Positions 19,269 through 30,223 of a stretch of DNA of 45,000 nucleotides are shown one piece after another. The notes beneath the pieces are model-generated. The model was not told where the DNA came from. It saw only the letters and a program-made list of their open reading frames with translations, and made no database searches. Origin of the DNA: Sphaeroforma sirkka (taxonomy: Eukaryota; Opisthokonta; Ichthyosporea; Ichthyophonida); assembly GCA_001586965.3 (NCBI GenBank), contig LUCW03000060.1, positions 65,001-110,000 of the forward strand, given 5' to 3'. Position 1 is the first letter of the stretch; every line of letters begins with the position of its first letter. Position numbers and translations under genes: made by a program.

Positions 19269-21868
19269 CGACCTATAATCAGAAACCTGTTTGTTATGTT
19301 CTGCGGCGAACATATCAATAGTAAATGAACCCCATCTTGATTGAGCGAGGTTAAACCATTTCTTACTAAACATCCAATCGGTTGCTAAAACTGTTTTCTG
19401 GTAGTCAGGGATAAGTCGAGAGAGCATGTTGGGAAAATAATTATGTATTCCTGGTATGTGTGTAATGTTAAAAGCGAACTTAGCAATAATGTCATGCCAG
19501 GGGCTCACCAACTGTGAATCAGGGTTCATCTTCTTTAAATATGTTGAAAACTTTTGATCACAGGCGACAGTGAAGTAACTTCCATAAAGATAGTCTTTAA
19601 ACTGGCTTAGTGCAGTAACTTTAGCAAGGAGCTCTTGTTCAACGGTAGAGTTATTCCGTTGACTCTTATTACAACTCTTGCTAAAGAATTGTATGTAGCG
19701 TGGTTTACTATTTATTGAGAGACTACATGTCTCAGGTCAGATTTTACAGCAAGAAACCATCTTTGATTTATGGAAGTCATCAGAGTCAGCTCACTCCTGA
19801 GAGCTAATCAAGTTGCTCAAATTACTCTCAAGAGTTGAGTTATCACTTAAACGACTTCCGATAGCAGATTCAGTTTCTCAACCGATTCCCGAGAGTGGAT
19901 TAAGCCGGTCAACCGCAACATTCTAATATTAGCTGCTGTTCTATGTGAGTCACAACCTATGCGGGAAGGCATCATGTGATCAGCGTGAGATTTAGTTGCA
20001 AAGAAGTTGAAATAGAAAAGCATCGAAGTGTTAAAGTGTTCCGTATAAGGTTTCTCATACTGACCATATGAGATTTTACCCTGGCCAGCCCAAGCGGCTG
20101 AACACTAACACAAACACCTTAGGTATAAAACCAAAGGTGAGGTCCGAAATAAAGATATACATTTGCACTTTATTTAAAGTCTACTACATTGTACTCTAAC
20201 ATTTATCGTTTGGTAAAGCACTCCACCTGCTGCTCGATCTGAAACGTCGGTTGCTACTTGGAATGGGACGCCATCCACAGGGTATTGCATGATTGGTGCG
20301 TTCATTACTTTACTTTTGATTAGATTAAATGCATCATCACATTCTCTAGTCCAGAGCTTTCCCAAAGGTCCTTTGTGTAGCCGTAGGTGACTGAAAGGCT
20401 TTAAGTAATGAGAAAGATGAGGTACCGAATCCGAGAAGAAGTTAAAAACCCCACACACAGAGTTCACATCTCTTCCAGTAATTGGTGTTGATAAATCCAA
20501 CAGAAATTGTTTCTTACCAGGATCAATCTCTACCCCTGCTGCAGATACCTTGTAACCAAGTAAGTGTATAGTATATTTAGCAAAAAAAACAGCATGGTTT
20601 AGTCTCTTTAAGACTTCCTTAACGAGTTTAGCATGTTCATGTGCTGTCTTTGTAAAGATAACTATATCATCTAAATATACTGATACGTTATTCGACAGGT
20701 CCGCAAATAGTTCCATCATAACTTGTTGGAAGAAAGAAGGCAACATGTGTAAGCCTTCAGGTGCACCTTTAAACAGGTACTTCTTACCTTGCCAAGTAAA
20801 GGAAAAGTATTTTCTATGCGGCTCATATATTTGTAATTGATGGAATGCAGCTTTTAAGTCTACCTTGGAAAAGATGGTCGCACCTTCCATTTTGCGTAGT
20901 ATCTCGCTTATCTTAGGTAAGGGAAAACTATGTTGCGGAATTAGTTTGTTGATTATCGACAGATCTAGTACTACTCTTGTTTTACTAAACGTTCCATCAG
21001 ATTTATATTGATCGACCGCTAAGAGAGCTAAGTTAACTGGGGTTGCATCATAATTGATTTCAATTAGACCTTGTTTTAACCAATCTTCGATTTGGGTTTT
21101 GACAACGTCTTTGTGTCTCCAACTTACGTAGTTATGTGAAGGACACTTTAACTTAGATATGTCGACGTCTGTTAAGTCAAGCTTAACGTATCCGTTAGAG
21201 AACTTCAACATACACCAGTCAGTTATTGCAATTTTTCTGTTTTGTATAATTAAGTCTATAATTATATCGGTAAAGTGCGGAATCATATCCTTTACTTCAC
21301 CTTCCGGAGGTTTAGGTATCTTTAACATGTTATCATCTGACTGATCTTTATTTGGGTCTAGCCCATTAGGCAGACCAGTGAGAGTTATACCTAAACTAGG
21401 TCCTTGGTTGATATCGACTCTGTGATAGATCAGTCATATCTATAATTAAATCGTATTTCTGAGACATATCAGTAACGATTAGGTGAGTCTTTACTTCTCT
21501 TCTATCTGACAACATTATATGTACATAGTCTATGGCTTTTTTGCAAATGGTAACTTTTGCCATTTCCCAAGATTAAATTAGTTGTTTCGTTATGGATGGC
21601 CATATCTGTAACGTAGGCTACCTGGCGTGAGATAGCAGAGACGTCAGCCCCTGGATCAAAAAGTGCTATAACTTTTTCTCCATTTACATAAACGGTTTGA
21701 AATATACGTTCATCTCCTTTGGTATAGATTCTATTGAACTTTTTCTCATAATCTTGCTCTAGTGCACACATAGAACTGTCAGTGCTTAACTTGGACGTCC
21801 GGCATGTCCTTGCAATCATCTTTGTGCCAACCGATAGTACCCTTGCAAGTAGTACACTCTTTCATATA
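19269..21868 (-). pseudogene. pol: Ty3/gypsy pol fragment (minus strand), interrupted by a solo LTR
   Basis: Reading on the minus strand from the right: an aspartic-protease segment (21502-21819) with A-L-F-D-P-G-A-D-V-S-A-I-S; reverse transcriptase (20174-21328) with the catalytic V-Y-L-D-D-I-V-I-F; and RNase H beginning G-G-V-L-Y-Q and continuing below the solo LTR with H-I-P-G-I-H-N. The RT-RNase H order and the protease upstream are Ty3/gypsy-like. It is 5'- and 3'-truncated and has no LTRs of its own. About 23 bp are missing at 20590 relative to the copy at 27690. Confidence 0.85.
19716..20201. mobile_element. Solo LTR of a second retrotransposon family
   Basis: A 486-bp block starts TGAGAGACTACATG and ends GTACTCTAACA, splitting RNase H sequence that is continuous in the related copy at about 27280. 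It is flanked by TTTAT on both sides (19711-19715 and 20202-20206), a 5-bp target-site duplication. The right part carries GGTATAAAACC (promoter-like) and AATAAAG (poly(A)-like). It is unrelated to the 596-bp LTRs nearby. Orientation is probably plus, from the TATA-to-AATAAA order. Confidence 0.85.
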
Positions 21869-22060
21869 GGGATAATATTATTTATTTCCAAAATGACAAG
21901 TAAGTATGTTACAGTGTAGGAACATATAGTATGGCTCTCATAGTCGCTGTAGTGGTTCAGGAAAGATTTCCCGTTAGAAGCTGGGGCCACCTGAGTCGAC
22001 AATGGAAGATATGCGCTGAGTCAATGCGGGCCGGTGTTGACAAAACATCGTTACTATCGA
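21869..22060 (-). repeat. Dispersed repeat B, copy 2 (inverted)
   Basis: This is the reverse-complement counterpart of 17187-17401. Homology ends exactly where the gypsy protease/gag sequence begins at about 21868, so the two are joined by a sharp breakpoint. 22061-22229 beyond it matches nothing else that I recognise in the window. Confidence 0.65.
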
Positions 22061-22229
22061 ATGTTCCATATATTCACTTGTTGACCCACTAAGTAGAGTA
22101 CCCACCTCTGTGGTACGGATCGGGTCTGCGCCGTGCGCCGTGTAGTGCCGCGGAATGGGTGGGTTAGTGCAGAGTATGAAATACCGAGAAGGACCAGGTT
22201 ATCCGTCATAATCCAGTCGAGGAGCGAGG

Positions 22230-22499
22230 ATGGTTGCCCAAAGTTTGGCGTGCCTGGTGCACACTTAACAGAGTCGTATTTACCATTCCACTTGCCATCA
22301 CGTTTAGTGAGGTTGTAACCACACTTCTTGCAAGGTGCTCTCTCCTTTCTTTCACGCTTTGGTTCAGTAGAAGCAGAGCCTTTACCACCTCCAGTAGTAG
22401 TGCGAGGTTGCTTAGTATTACGCGCAGTGTTATTCTCTGTCGCGGTACGCTTAGCGGGCTGGGTAAAGCTCGAGGTACTAAGTACTCTAGTAGATGAAT
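22230..22499 (-). pseudogene. gag: gag zinc-knuckle fragment (minus strand)
   Basis: On the minus strand this encodes the basic linker and C-K-K-C-G-Y-N-L-T-K-R-D-G-K-W-N, then V-K-C-A-P-G-T-P-N-F-G, as in 28898-29200. It is cut at 22500 by the left edge of an LTR lying in the opposite orientation. Confidence 0.75.
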
Positions 22500-23100
22500 T
22501 GGTTAGAAATACGGTCTCCGGTCAGTCTAAAATATCAAGATCAAATGAAATAACATATTGATTTTTAATTGTATTTAAAATAATTTATCCGCTTTTTTTT
22601 TCCACTATTTCCAAAGTGTTCTAAATTCACTTTGATGGCTCCAATAGCCTGATTATTTGGTATGACTCATTTACTTGGATCTATTTGAGAAGATAGTAGA
22701 TGTAGGATATTATAAGCTAAATTTTATAATCTCTGAACTATTACTTACAGGTTTTGGTCCTCCCGCCAATCTCCAAAATCCAACAAGTCTTTTTCTTTTT
22801 TTAACTTTTCTTCAGATGGAACTTCATTTAAATTAGCCAATATATTAACTTGAATTACGTTCTTATGTCTATTTACAAATTAGGCATGTGGTCATTAACA
22901 CTTAGTACTTCTAGTGAAAATCATTTAATAAAAAACAGCTAGAGGTACGTCCTGTGTGATCGAGGATTTTAAGGCTCTTACCAAGAGGCAGTCCTGATTA
23001 TTCTTACACAAGCTACCACTGCTAAATCCTACCTGACTTAAATTGTATTTTAGTTTATATAACATAGTTTAAAACATAGAAATATCCTTCGAAGTTTACA
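22500..23100 (+). mobile_element. 5' LTR of the plus-strand gypsy element
   Basis: This LTR aligns along its length with the 596-bp LTRs at 23949 and 31153 (reverse complement) and the solo LTR at 32210. It ends ...GAAGTTTACA. The first few bases (TG...) are replaced at the junction with the gag fragment. It is more diverged from the nested pair than those are from each other. Confidence 0.8.
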
Positions 23101-23345
23101 CATTTTTCAGTTAATTAGTAGTTACCGTAGTGTACTACTTCAAGAATCTATCGAAGTTTACACATTTTTCAGTTAATTAGTAGTTACCGTAGTGTACTAC
23201 TTCAAGACTGTCTAATAATTGCTCACTATCCAGCAACAGGACTGTAAGTATTCTATACTACCTCAAAGTGGTTATACTACCCTAAAGTAAGCTACACGCT
23301 AGTTACTATACCTAGACTTTACTAATTTTCCTGTTCTTGAGCTAT
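23101..23345 (+). repeat. Leader with 62-bp tandem duplication
   Basis: CATTTTTCAGTTAATTAGTAG and the following sequence through GTGTACTACTTCAAGA occur twice, 62 bp apart, including the terminal GAAGTTTACA of the LTR. The same duplication is present in inverted orientation at about 35780-35885, which marks the two elements as one subfamily. Confidence 0.8.
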
Positions 23346-23349
23346 TACT

Positions 23350-23727
23350 ATGGCTAAAAGAAATTCTAAAGGCAAGGGAGCCGCCAGCTCTAAGCCTGCT
23401 ATGCCTGTTGAGGTTCATGAGGTTACTTAGGGACACTGGTCTGTCTGGTACTGAGCCTGCCGCTGAAGCTCTAGGGGGCGCCGTTTCTGAGCTTGGTTCT
23501 GATGAAAACTCTGAGGATGACTCGTCGGACCCTAAAGCCTTGGAAGAGGAGGTCTCAACTGCCGCGGAAAGGCTCGCCAGCGTCCATGTGTCTCCTAGTA
23601 GTGCAGCCCAGGGTATCAGCTTGCCATCTGACCTTGAAAAGTCAGATAATGAAAAGGCTATATCTCCTGAACAAGTGGAGGAATCGTCTCGAGATCGACG
23701 GTTTATTGCTACTGAAAGCCAGCTCGA
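23350..23727 (+). pseudogene. gag: gag N-terminus of the plus-strand element, deleted
   Basis: ATG at 23350 starts M-A-K-R-N-S-K-G-K-G-A-A-S-S-K-P-A, the same N-terminus as the copies at 31073 and 35635 (minus). A TAG stops this frame after 26 codons; an adjacent frame carries on with the acidic S-E-D-D-S-S-D-P-K-A-L-E-E-E-V-S-T-A-A-E segment. At about 23727 the sequence jumps straight to the post-RNase H region, so the rest of gag, protease, RT and most of RNase H are deleted. Confidence 0.8.
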
Positions 23728-23948
23728 TCCGTTGACTCATCCTAAAGGGGATGCCTTTTAACTTGACTTATCAAAGCATAATGCGTGGCCTAACCCACCT
23801 TGGCAACTGCTCGCACAGTTGTTGAATAATATTAATATTACTAGGTCTACCTTACGCTGTGTTGTCCCTTACGTACCTCCGACCCATGGATACGTGATCT
23901 AATTAATATGATACAAGACGAGCCTATCTATGTCGACCGTGAAACCGA
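23728..23948 (+). pseudogene. pol: Plus-strand element, post-RNase H region, left part
   Basis: The frame reads L-T-H-P-K-G-D-A-F, then TAA, then L-D-L-S-K-H-N-A-W-P-N-P-P-W-Q-L, as at 26700-26850 (minus). It continues to ...D-R-E-T-D and is cut at 23948 by insertion of the minus-strand element. The sequence resumes at 31749. Confidence 0.85.
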
Positions 23949-24544
23949 TGTAAACTTCGATGGAAATTACTAGGTTTCAAACTATATTAGACTAAAATAC
24001 AATTTAGTCAGTTAGGATTTAGCAGTGGTAGCTTGTGTAAGAATGATCGGGACTGCCTCTTGTTAAGAGCCTAAATATCCTCGATCACACAGGGCGTGCC
24101 TCTAGCTGTTCTTTATTGAATAATTTTCACTAGAAGTACTAAGAGTTCATGACCACTTGCCTAATTTGTAAATAGACATAATAACGTAAGTCACGTTAAT
24201 ACATTAGCTGATATAAATAAAGTTCCATCTGAAGAAAAGTTAAAAAAAAAAAAAAAGACTTATTGGATTTTGGAGATTGGCGGGAGGACCAAAATCTATA
24301 AGTAGTAGTTCGGAGATTATAAAATTTAGTTTATAATATCCTACATCTACTAATGTCTCAAATAGGTCCAAGTAGATGAGTCATACCAAATACTCAGGCT
24401 ATTGGAGCCATCAAAGTGAATTTAGAACACTTTGGAAATATTGGAAAAAGAGCTTGTACTAAATTATTTAAAATACAAATAAAACCAATGTAGTATCTCA
24501 ATTGATCTTGATATTTTAGACTGACCGGAGGCCGTATTTCTACA
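23949..24544 (-). repeat. 3' LTR of the nested element
   Basis: This is the 596-bp LTR lying downstream of the chromodomain-like tail in the minus-strand reading. The bases before it on the minus strand, CTACTGGGGGCTA, are a weak polypurine-tract candidate. Confidence 0.9.
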
Positions 24545-24671
24545 TAGCCCCCAGTAGCTTTTAGAACTACGAACGTACGTTAAGATACGATCTAGTTGGT
24601 AAAGCGAAAACCAAAGTAAAAACGGTTTCGGTCATGACTTATCGAGTAAGTATGTGCCTATATGTACGAGT

Positions 24672-25595
24672 TCAAGACTCATGTTGTACTCTATGTCGTT
24701 TAGTATTTGGTCCAGTAACCATTTCCGATGTAGGCGCCTTACGTTTATTATTTGGTAAGGTAATAGCCAAAGGCTGTTCTTCATTAGTAAGTAAGTTTGA
24801 ACAATTTTCTGCACTGTTGGTAAGCAGATCAGAAAGTTTAGTCACGTAGGAAGTAGGTGGCAAATAGGGAATTTCAGATCCGTCAGGGTTTGTAGTCACC
24901 TGAGGAAACCCTTTTCGTTTATCTCGTGTGTTCTTATGTAAACGCTTGTTCCATTTCTTATTAAAGATACGAAGAAAGTCGCGAGATTCACGAAATGCAT
25001 CGGAGGTTAGCCAAGCTACTGTCCCATCCATGAAACGGGTCTTGTAGTAAGTGTAACCGTCTTCGGATGTTTTGTCAATTATATCTTTGACTTGTGACTC
25101 CATGACTGGTACATCAGAATCAAATGAGCGAGCGAATGAGAGTTCGGAGGTAGGGATACGGTGAGTGCCTAGATTGGTTGCGCTAGTACCAACAATGTTA
25201 TTCACTTCGTAAGTATCACTCTTCTCATCATGGTAGGAAATAACAAAAGGTCCTATCGTCTTAGAAGAGAGTTCGGTAACGTTGGCGTTTCGATTTATAA
25301 TGTTAACGTAATCGCCGACTTTGAACTGAACAATGTTCTTAGTGTTATTCCATCGGTCATACGCTTTAAGTAGGACGCGATTCTTGTGCTCGAGTAAACA
25401 GGGGTAAACAACGTTCTGCATATGCTCGATCTTTTGTAGCCACGGGGTAGCGTGTTTCTCGGGCGCAGTTTTATCAAACGTTGCTTGTAATTCACTATAG
25501 CGGCCAAAGAAATAGTGAAACGGGAGTGTTCCAGTTTGAGGATTCATGCAGTTATTCATTTGAGTCTGAACCCATTTCAAATGATAAGGCCACAA
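24672..25595 (-). pseudogene. pol: Integrase C-terminus with chromodomain-like tail
   Basis: The frame begins M-W-P-Y-H-L-K-W-V-Q-T-Q-M-N, the end of the integrase core region. A beta-rich stretch follows (F-K-V-G-D-Y-V-N-I-I and I-G-P-F-V-I-S-Y), as in the integrase C-terminal domain. Near residues 170-220, V-K-D-I-I-D, Y-Y-K-T-R-F-M-D-G-T-V-A-W and F-L-R-I-F-N-K-K-W resemble the three strands and helix of a chromodomain; that comparison is by eye only. The tail is basic. A deletion of about 26 bp just upstream, compared with 33373-33400, puts this frame out of register with the integrase core. Confidence 0.75.
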
Positions 25596-26884
25596 CGCAA
25601 GAGTTTCTTAAGTTCTCTATGACGTGTCTCATTTGCACCCTGCGTTTGAGGTTTGTAAGGAACACCACGCCAATGGGTCATGCCTGATACGAGTATAAGT
25701 TCCTCCATTACGTCGGTACAAAACTCACTACCGTTATCAGAACATAGTACTCGGGGGAAACCGAAGTCATTAAAGACGTGATAGCATAATTCTGCCACTG
25801 TTTGTGGACGTTTGTTCGGTATTGCATAAAGCAAGTTATAGCCCGAAGCCACACATAAGAAATGACAGATATATTCATCGCCAGTATGCTTGGATCGCGG
25901 GAGTTTAACCAAATCGACTATGACTCGGCGCATCGGTTGGTCTTCTGTCACACTTTTTAGGGGTGCCCAACCGTATCGCTTGATCTGGTTCTTTTCACAA
26001 TCAGTACAGCGTCGGTATACTTCACGTATGGTTTCTTTCAGCGCCGGGTGATCAAGCCCTGCACGAATAGCCATTTTATAAGTATGCTCATATGCTCGAT
26101 GCGTTAAATTATGTATAATTTTAACTCTACTTTCGAGCTCCTCTAAGTCAGTCAGATTCTGCGTAACGCTGGCTGGATGAACCATAGTCCTGTTGGAAAG
26201 GGCAACCTCAGTATCAGGAGGGGTAGAGTCCTGAGATACATAATTGACAACATTGGATTGTTGAAGTATCTTCTTCAGTTGTTTCGCAACTCCTGGCTGT
26301 TCTTTAAGCAGCGCTTTAAGTAGTTGAGTGCGAGCTTCAGGTTCTCTTAGAGTTTTGAGTCTTTGATCCATGGCCTTAGCTAGTCCCATGTTTTTACGAT
26401 CTAATGCCGTTTCAATCGGCATTATCTCGACTGCAATCTTGTTGGGTGCATGTGTTGTACGAGTCTTGAGCTTTTGTTCAAACTCTTTAGACTCCTCTAG
26501 TTTAGCTAAGAATTCGGTTGAGGGTTTCCACTTAGTGGTACCTGCAGGACCGATGCGACAAACAATGGTGTGTTTCCAAGGCGTCTTCTTAATAGAATAG
26601 GATCCCTGATACAAGTACGTGTCGGTTTCACGGTCGACATAAATAGGTTCGTCTTGAATCATATTAATTAAATCACGTATCCATGGGTCGGAGTTACGTA
26701 AGGGACAACACAGCGTAATGGTAGATTTAGTAATATTAACATAATTTAACAACTGTGCGATAAGTTGACAAGGTGGGTTAGCCCACGCATTATGCTTTGA
26801 TAAGTCAAGCTGAAATGCATCACCTTTAGGATGAGTCAACGACCTATATTCAGAAACCTGTTTGTTATGTTCTGCGGCGAACAT
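25577..26884 (-). pseudogene. pol: Extra domain plus integrase core
   Basis: The first ~170 residues carry D-M-F-A-A-E-H-N-K-Q and H-N-A-W-A-N-P-P-C-Q-L-I, then a proposed linker. The integrase follows: a zinc-binding C-T-D-C-E, then the catalytic D (V-I-V-D-L-V-K-L), D (L-C-S-D-N-G-S-E-F) and E (G-A-N-E-T-R-H-R-E-L-K) of the D-D-E core. The D-D-E residues are present. Upstream, at 26927-26929, a TGA separates this from RNase H where the 19.3-kb copy has TGG (W), so it is not expressed in line with RT. Confidence 0.85.
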
Positions 26885-26926
26885 ATCAACAGTAAATGGA
26901 CCCCATCGTGATTGAGCGAGGTTAAA

Positions 26927-27682
26927 TCATTTCTTATTTAGCATCCAATCGGTTGCTAATAACTCTTTGACTGTTTTCTGGTAGTCGGGCACAAGTCGAG
27001 AGAGCATGTCAGGAAGATGGTTATGTATTCCTGGAATGTGTGTTATATTAAAAGCGAACTTGGCAATAATGTCATGCCAGCGGTTCACCAACTGTGAATC
27101 AGGGTTCATATCTTTTAAGTATGTTAAAGACTTTTGATCACAGGCGACAGTAAAGTAACTTCCATAAAGGTAGTCTTTAAACTGTCTTAGCGCAGTAACT
27201 ATAGCAAGGAGCTCTTGTTTAACGGTAGGGTAATTCCGTTGACTCTTATTATAACTCTTGCTAAAGAATTGTATGTAGCGCGGTTTACCATTTATCGTTT
27301 GGTAAAGCACTCCACCTACCGCTCGATCTGAAGCGTCGGTTGCTACTTGGAATGGGACACCATCCACAGGGTACTGCATGATGGGTGCGTCCATTACTTT
27401 ACTTTTGACTAGTTTAAATGCATCATCACATTCTTTAGTCCAAAGCTTTCCCAAAGGTCCTTTGTGCAGCCGTAGGTGACTGAAAGGCTTTAAGTAATGA
27501 GAAAGATGCGGTACCGAATCCGAGAAGAAGTTAACAAACCCACACACAGAGTTCACATCTCTTCCAGTAATTGGTGTTGATAAATCCAACAGAAACTGTT
27601 TCTTGCCAGGATCAATTTCTACCCCTGCTGCAGATACTTTGTAGCCAAGTAAGTGTATAGTATCTTTAGCAAAAAAGAACAC
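26927..27682 (-). pseudogene. pol: RNase H segment of the nested element
   Basis: This holds the end of RT (H-L-L-G-Y-K-V) and RNase H with A-T-D-A-S-D-R-A-V-G-G-V-L-Y-Q, K-Q-E-L-L-A-I-V-T-A-L and A-C-D-Q-K-S-L-T-Y-L, containing the acidic catalytic residues in order. A one-base change in a T run near 27670 puts it out of frame with RT. Confidence 0.85.
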
Positions 27683-28242
27683 TTGTCTTCGTTAATCTTA
27701 AGTTTAGCATGATTAAGTCGCTTTAAGACTTCTTTAACGAGTTTAGCATGTTCATGTGCTGTCTTTGTAAAGATAACTATATCATCTAAATAGACTGATA
27801 CGTTATACGACAGGTCCGCAAATAGTTCCATCATAACTTGTTGGAAGAAAGAAGGTAACATGTGTAAGCCTTCAGGTGCACCTTTAAACTGGTACTTCTT
27901 ACCTTGCCAAGTAAAGGAAAAGTATTTCCTATGAGGCTGATATATTTGTAGTTGATGGAATGCAGCTTTTAAGTCTATCTTGGAAAAGATAGTCGCACCC
28001 TCCATTTTGCGTAGTATCTCGCTTATCTTAGGTAAGGGAAAACTATGTTGCGGAATTAGTTTGTTGATTGGCGACAGGTCTAGTACTACTCTTGTTTTAC
28101 TAAACGTTCCATCAGATTTATATTGATCGACCGCTAAGAGAGCTAAGTTAACTGGGGTTGCATCATAATTGATTTCAATTAGACCCTGTTTTAACCAATC
28201 TTCGATTTGGGTTTTGACAACGTCTTTGTGTCTCCAACTCAC
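27619..28242 (-). pseudogene. pol: Reverse transcriptase of the nested element
   Basis: This holds V-V-L-D-L-S-P-I-N-K-L-I-P, then F-S-K-I-D-L-K-A-A-F-H-Q-L, then V-Y-L-D-D-I-V-I-F (the catalytic [YF]-x-D-D box as YLDD), in canonical RT order. The 5' boundary coincides with a deletion of ~25 bp at 28246 relative to the copy at 21140, which breaks the link with protease. Confidence 0.9.
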
Positions 28243-28850
28243 GTAGAGAAGTCGACGTTTGTTAAGTCAAGTCTAACGTACCCATTAGAGAACTTAAACA
28301 TACACCAGTCAGTTATTGCAATCTTCCTGTTTTGTATAATTAAGTCCATAATTATATCGGTGAAGTGCGGAATCATATCCTTTGCTTCACCTTCCGGAGG
28401 TTTAGGTATCTTTAACATATTATCATCTGACTGATCTTTATTCGGGTCTAGCCCATTAGGCAGACCAGTGAGTGTTATACCTAAACTGAGAAGATCAGTC
28501 ATACCTATAATTAAATCGTATTTCTGAGACATGTCAGTAACGATTAGGTGAGTCTTCACTTCTCTTCTATCTGACAGCATTATGTGTGCATAGTCAATGG
28601 CTTGTTCGCAAGTAGTAACTTTGCCATTTCCCAAGATTAAATCAGTTGTTTCGTTATGGACAGCCATATCTGTAGCGTAGGCTACTCGGCATGAGATAGC
28701 AGAGACTTCAGCCCTGGATCAAATAGTGCCATAACTTTTTCTCCATTTACGAAAACTGTTTGAAAGATACGTTCATCTCCTTTGGTATAGATTTTATTGA
28801 ACATTTTCTCATAATCTTGCTCTAGTGCGCACATATGGTACTGTCAGTGC
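28239..28850 (-). pseudogene. pol: Aspartic protease region of the nested element
   Basis: The active-site region near 28700-28740 reads A-L-F-D-P-G followed by V-S-A-I-S, with one base missing just after it compared with the 21.6-kb copy. It continues in another frame with A-T-D-M-A-V-H-N-E-T-T-D-L-I-L-G-N-G-K. The D-P-G-A box stands where retropepsins have D-T/S-G-A. Confidence 0.75.
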
Positions 28851-28897
28851 TTAACTGGACGTCCGGTAAGTCCTTGCAATCCTCTTTGTGCCAACCG

Positions 28898-30110
28898 TTA
28901 GTACCCCTTGCAAGTAGCACACTCTTTCATATAGTGTCCAAAATCTGGCTTGCCTGGTGCACACTTAACAGGGTCGTGTCTACCATTCCACTTGCCATTA
29001 CGTTTTGTGAGGTTGTAACCACACTTCTTGCAAGGCGCTCTCACCTTCTTATCACCTTTCGGTTCGGTAGAAGTAGAGCCAGTACCCCCTCCAGTAGTAG
29101 TGCGAGGTTTCTTAGTACTACGCGCAGTATTAGTCTCTACTGCGTTTCGCTTAGTGGGCTGGGTGTAGCTCGTGGTACTAAGTACTCTAGTAGAGGAATT
29201 GGTATGCTTGTGTACTATCTTCTCAAAGACAGACCAAGGCATAGATCGCAAATCACCATAGGCGATGATGTCATCATTGACTTTCTTAAAGAGGTTAGCT
29301 CCCAGAGTCTCCATCATCTGACAAATTAATAAATATTCGCCAGTATAGGTACGACCACCCATCCGAGTATTCATATGTGTCATATGAGCTAGAGCACCTC
29401 GAATAGTGGTATCGTTCGCAAAGGACTTGCGAGACTCTAGAAGTTCACGGTCACGTGCATCTTCAAAAAAAAGGTGTTAAGTATATTATCACGCAACTGG
29501 TGCCAGGGTAGGGCTTTCCAGTTGGGCTCATGAGCTTCAAGATAGTTCGCCATTCACCTGGCTCACAGAAATGAATAAAGGCATTCATCATCTGCTTATC
29601 CCTAAGGCTGGCAGACTCCTTAAGTTGGTCGAAGGCCTTCAGTGTCTCCACTGTACTCTCATTAGTAGAGAAATCGACCTCAGCCTGCGCGTTACCTAGC
29701 TGCTTTATAAAGCTTGGTTCTAAGTGTTCACGAGGCTCATGCTCAGTGCTACGGGCTGCTAGTGCCAAGATGGTGTCTATTTCCTTTCTCTTGTTATCCA
29801 TTAGATAGCGAATGTTATCCGCTTTCCTATCGTCAAGGTCAGAGTCATTCAATAGACGGTCCTCAAGGACTTGCATACCAGAGCGTAATAGCCTGAGACG
29901 AGTATGTCTGGTTCTCACTTCCTCATCCTCAGGATTAGAGCGGGAACTCTCTAACGAGGTACTGGTGTAGCGATTGCCAAAATCGTGATTACCAGGGTTA
30001 GTTGGCAAATGAGGGTCGATATTACGAGGATGGTAAGCCCTCATCGAGTTCCATACGATCATATCCTCTGACAGGGTTAGGTTTATCAAGAGGATGATCG
30101 ATGGTAGCAT
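28898..30110 (-). pseudogene. gag: gag second segment with zinc knuckle
   Basis: The helical capsid-like part (29463-30110) carries R-S-G-M-Q-V-L-E-D-R-L-L and M-N-A-F-I-H-F-C. A frame change follows at about 29400-29460. The basic linker and a C-K-K-C...C-A-P-G...H-Y-M-K-E-C-A-T-C zinc region run to 28898. Gag packages RNA. This segment is separated from the N-terminal gag frame by the antisense tRNA-like block. Confidence 0.75.
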
Positions 30111-30148
30111 CAGAGCTATAGAGATTAAATTTTGAAATATTATCTCTC

Positions 30149-30223
30149 GCCAGTGGTAACTGGCTTAGTGGTAAACATACTGGCTGGTAAACCAGTAGGT
30201 CTCGGGTTCGAAACCCGGCCCGA
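30149..30223 (+). ncRNA. tRNA-like sequence antisense to gag, copy 2
   Basis: An A-box TGGCTTAGTGG (30161-30171) and a B-box GGTTCGAAACC (30205-30215) lie at tRNA spacing. A perfect five-pair arm ACTGG/CCAGT encloses an 8-base loop CTGGTAAA (a tRNA would have 7), and the T-arm pairs CGGG/CCCG. The 3' acceptor half GCCCGA has no matching 5' half. I infer a tRNA-derived pseudogene or Pol III promoter remnant. In the gag sense it encodes the familiar antisense-tRNA peptide G-F-E-P. Confidence 0.65.

Noticed and set aside
30149..30223. A functional tRNA gene
   Set aside because: The anticodon loop has eight bases and the acceptor stem cannot form; three related, degenerate copies lie in retrotransposon gag.
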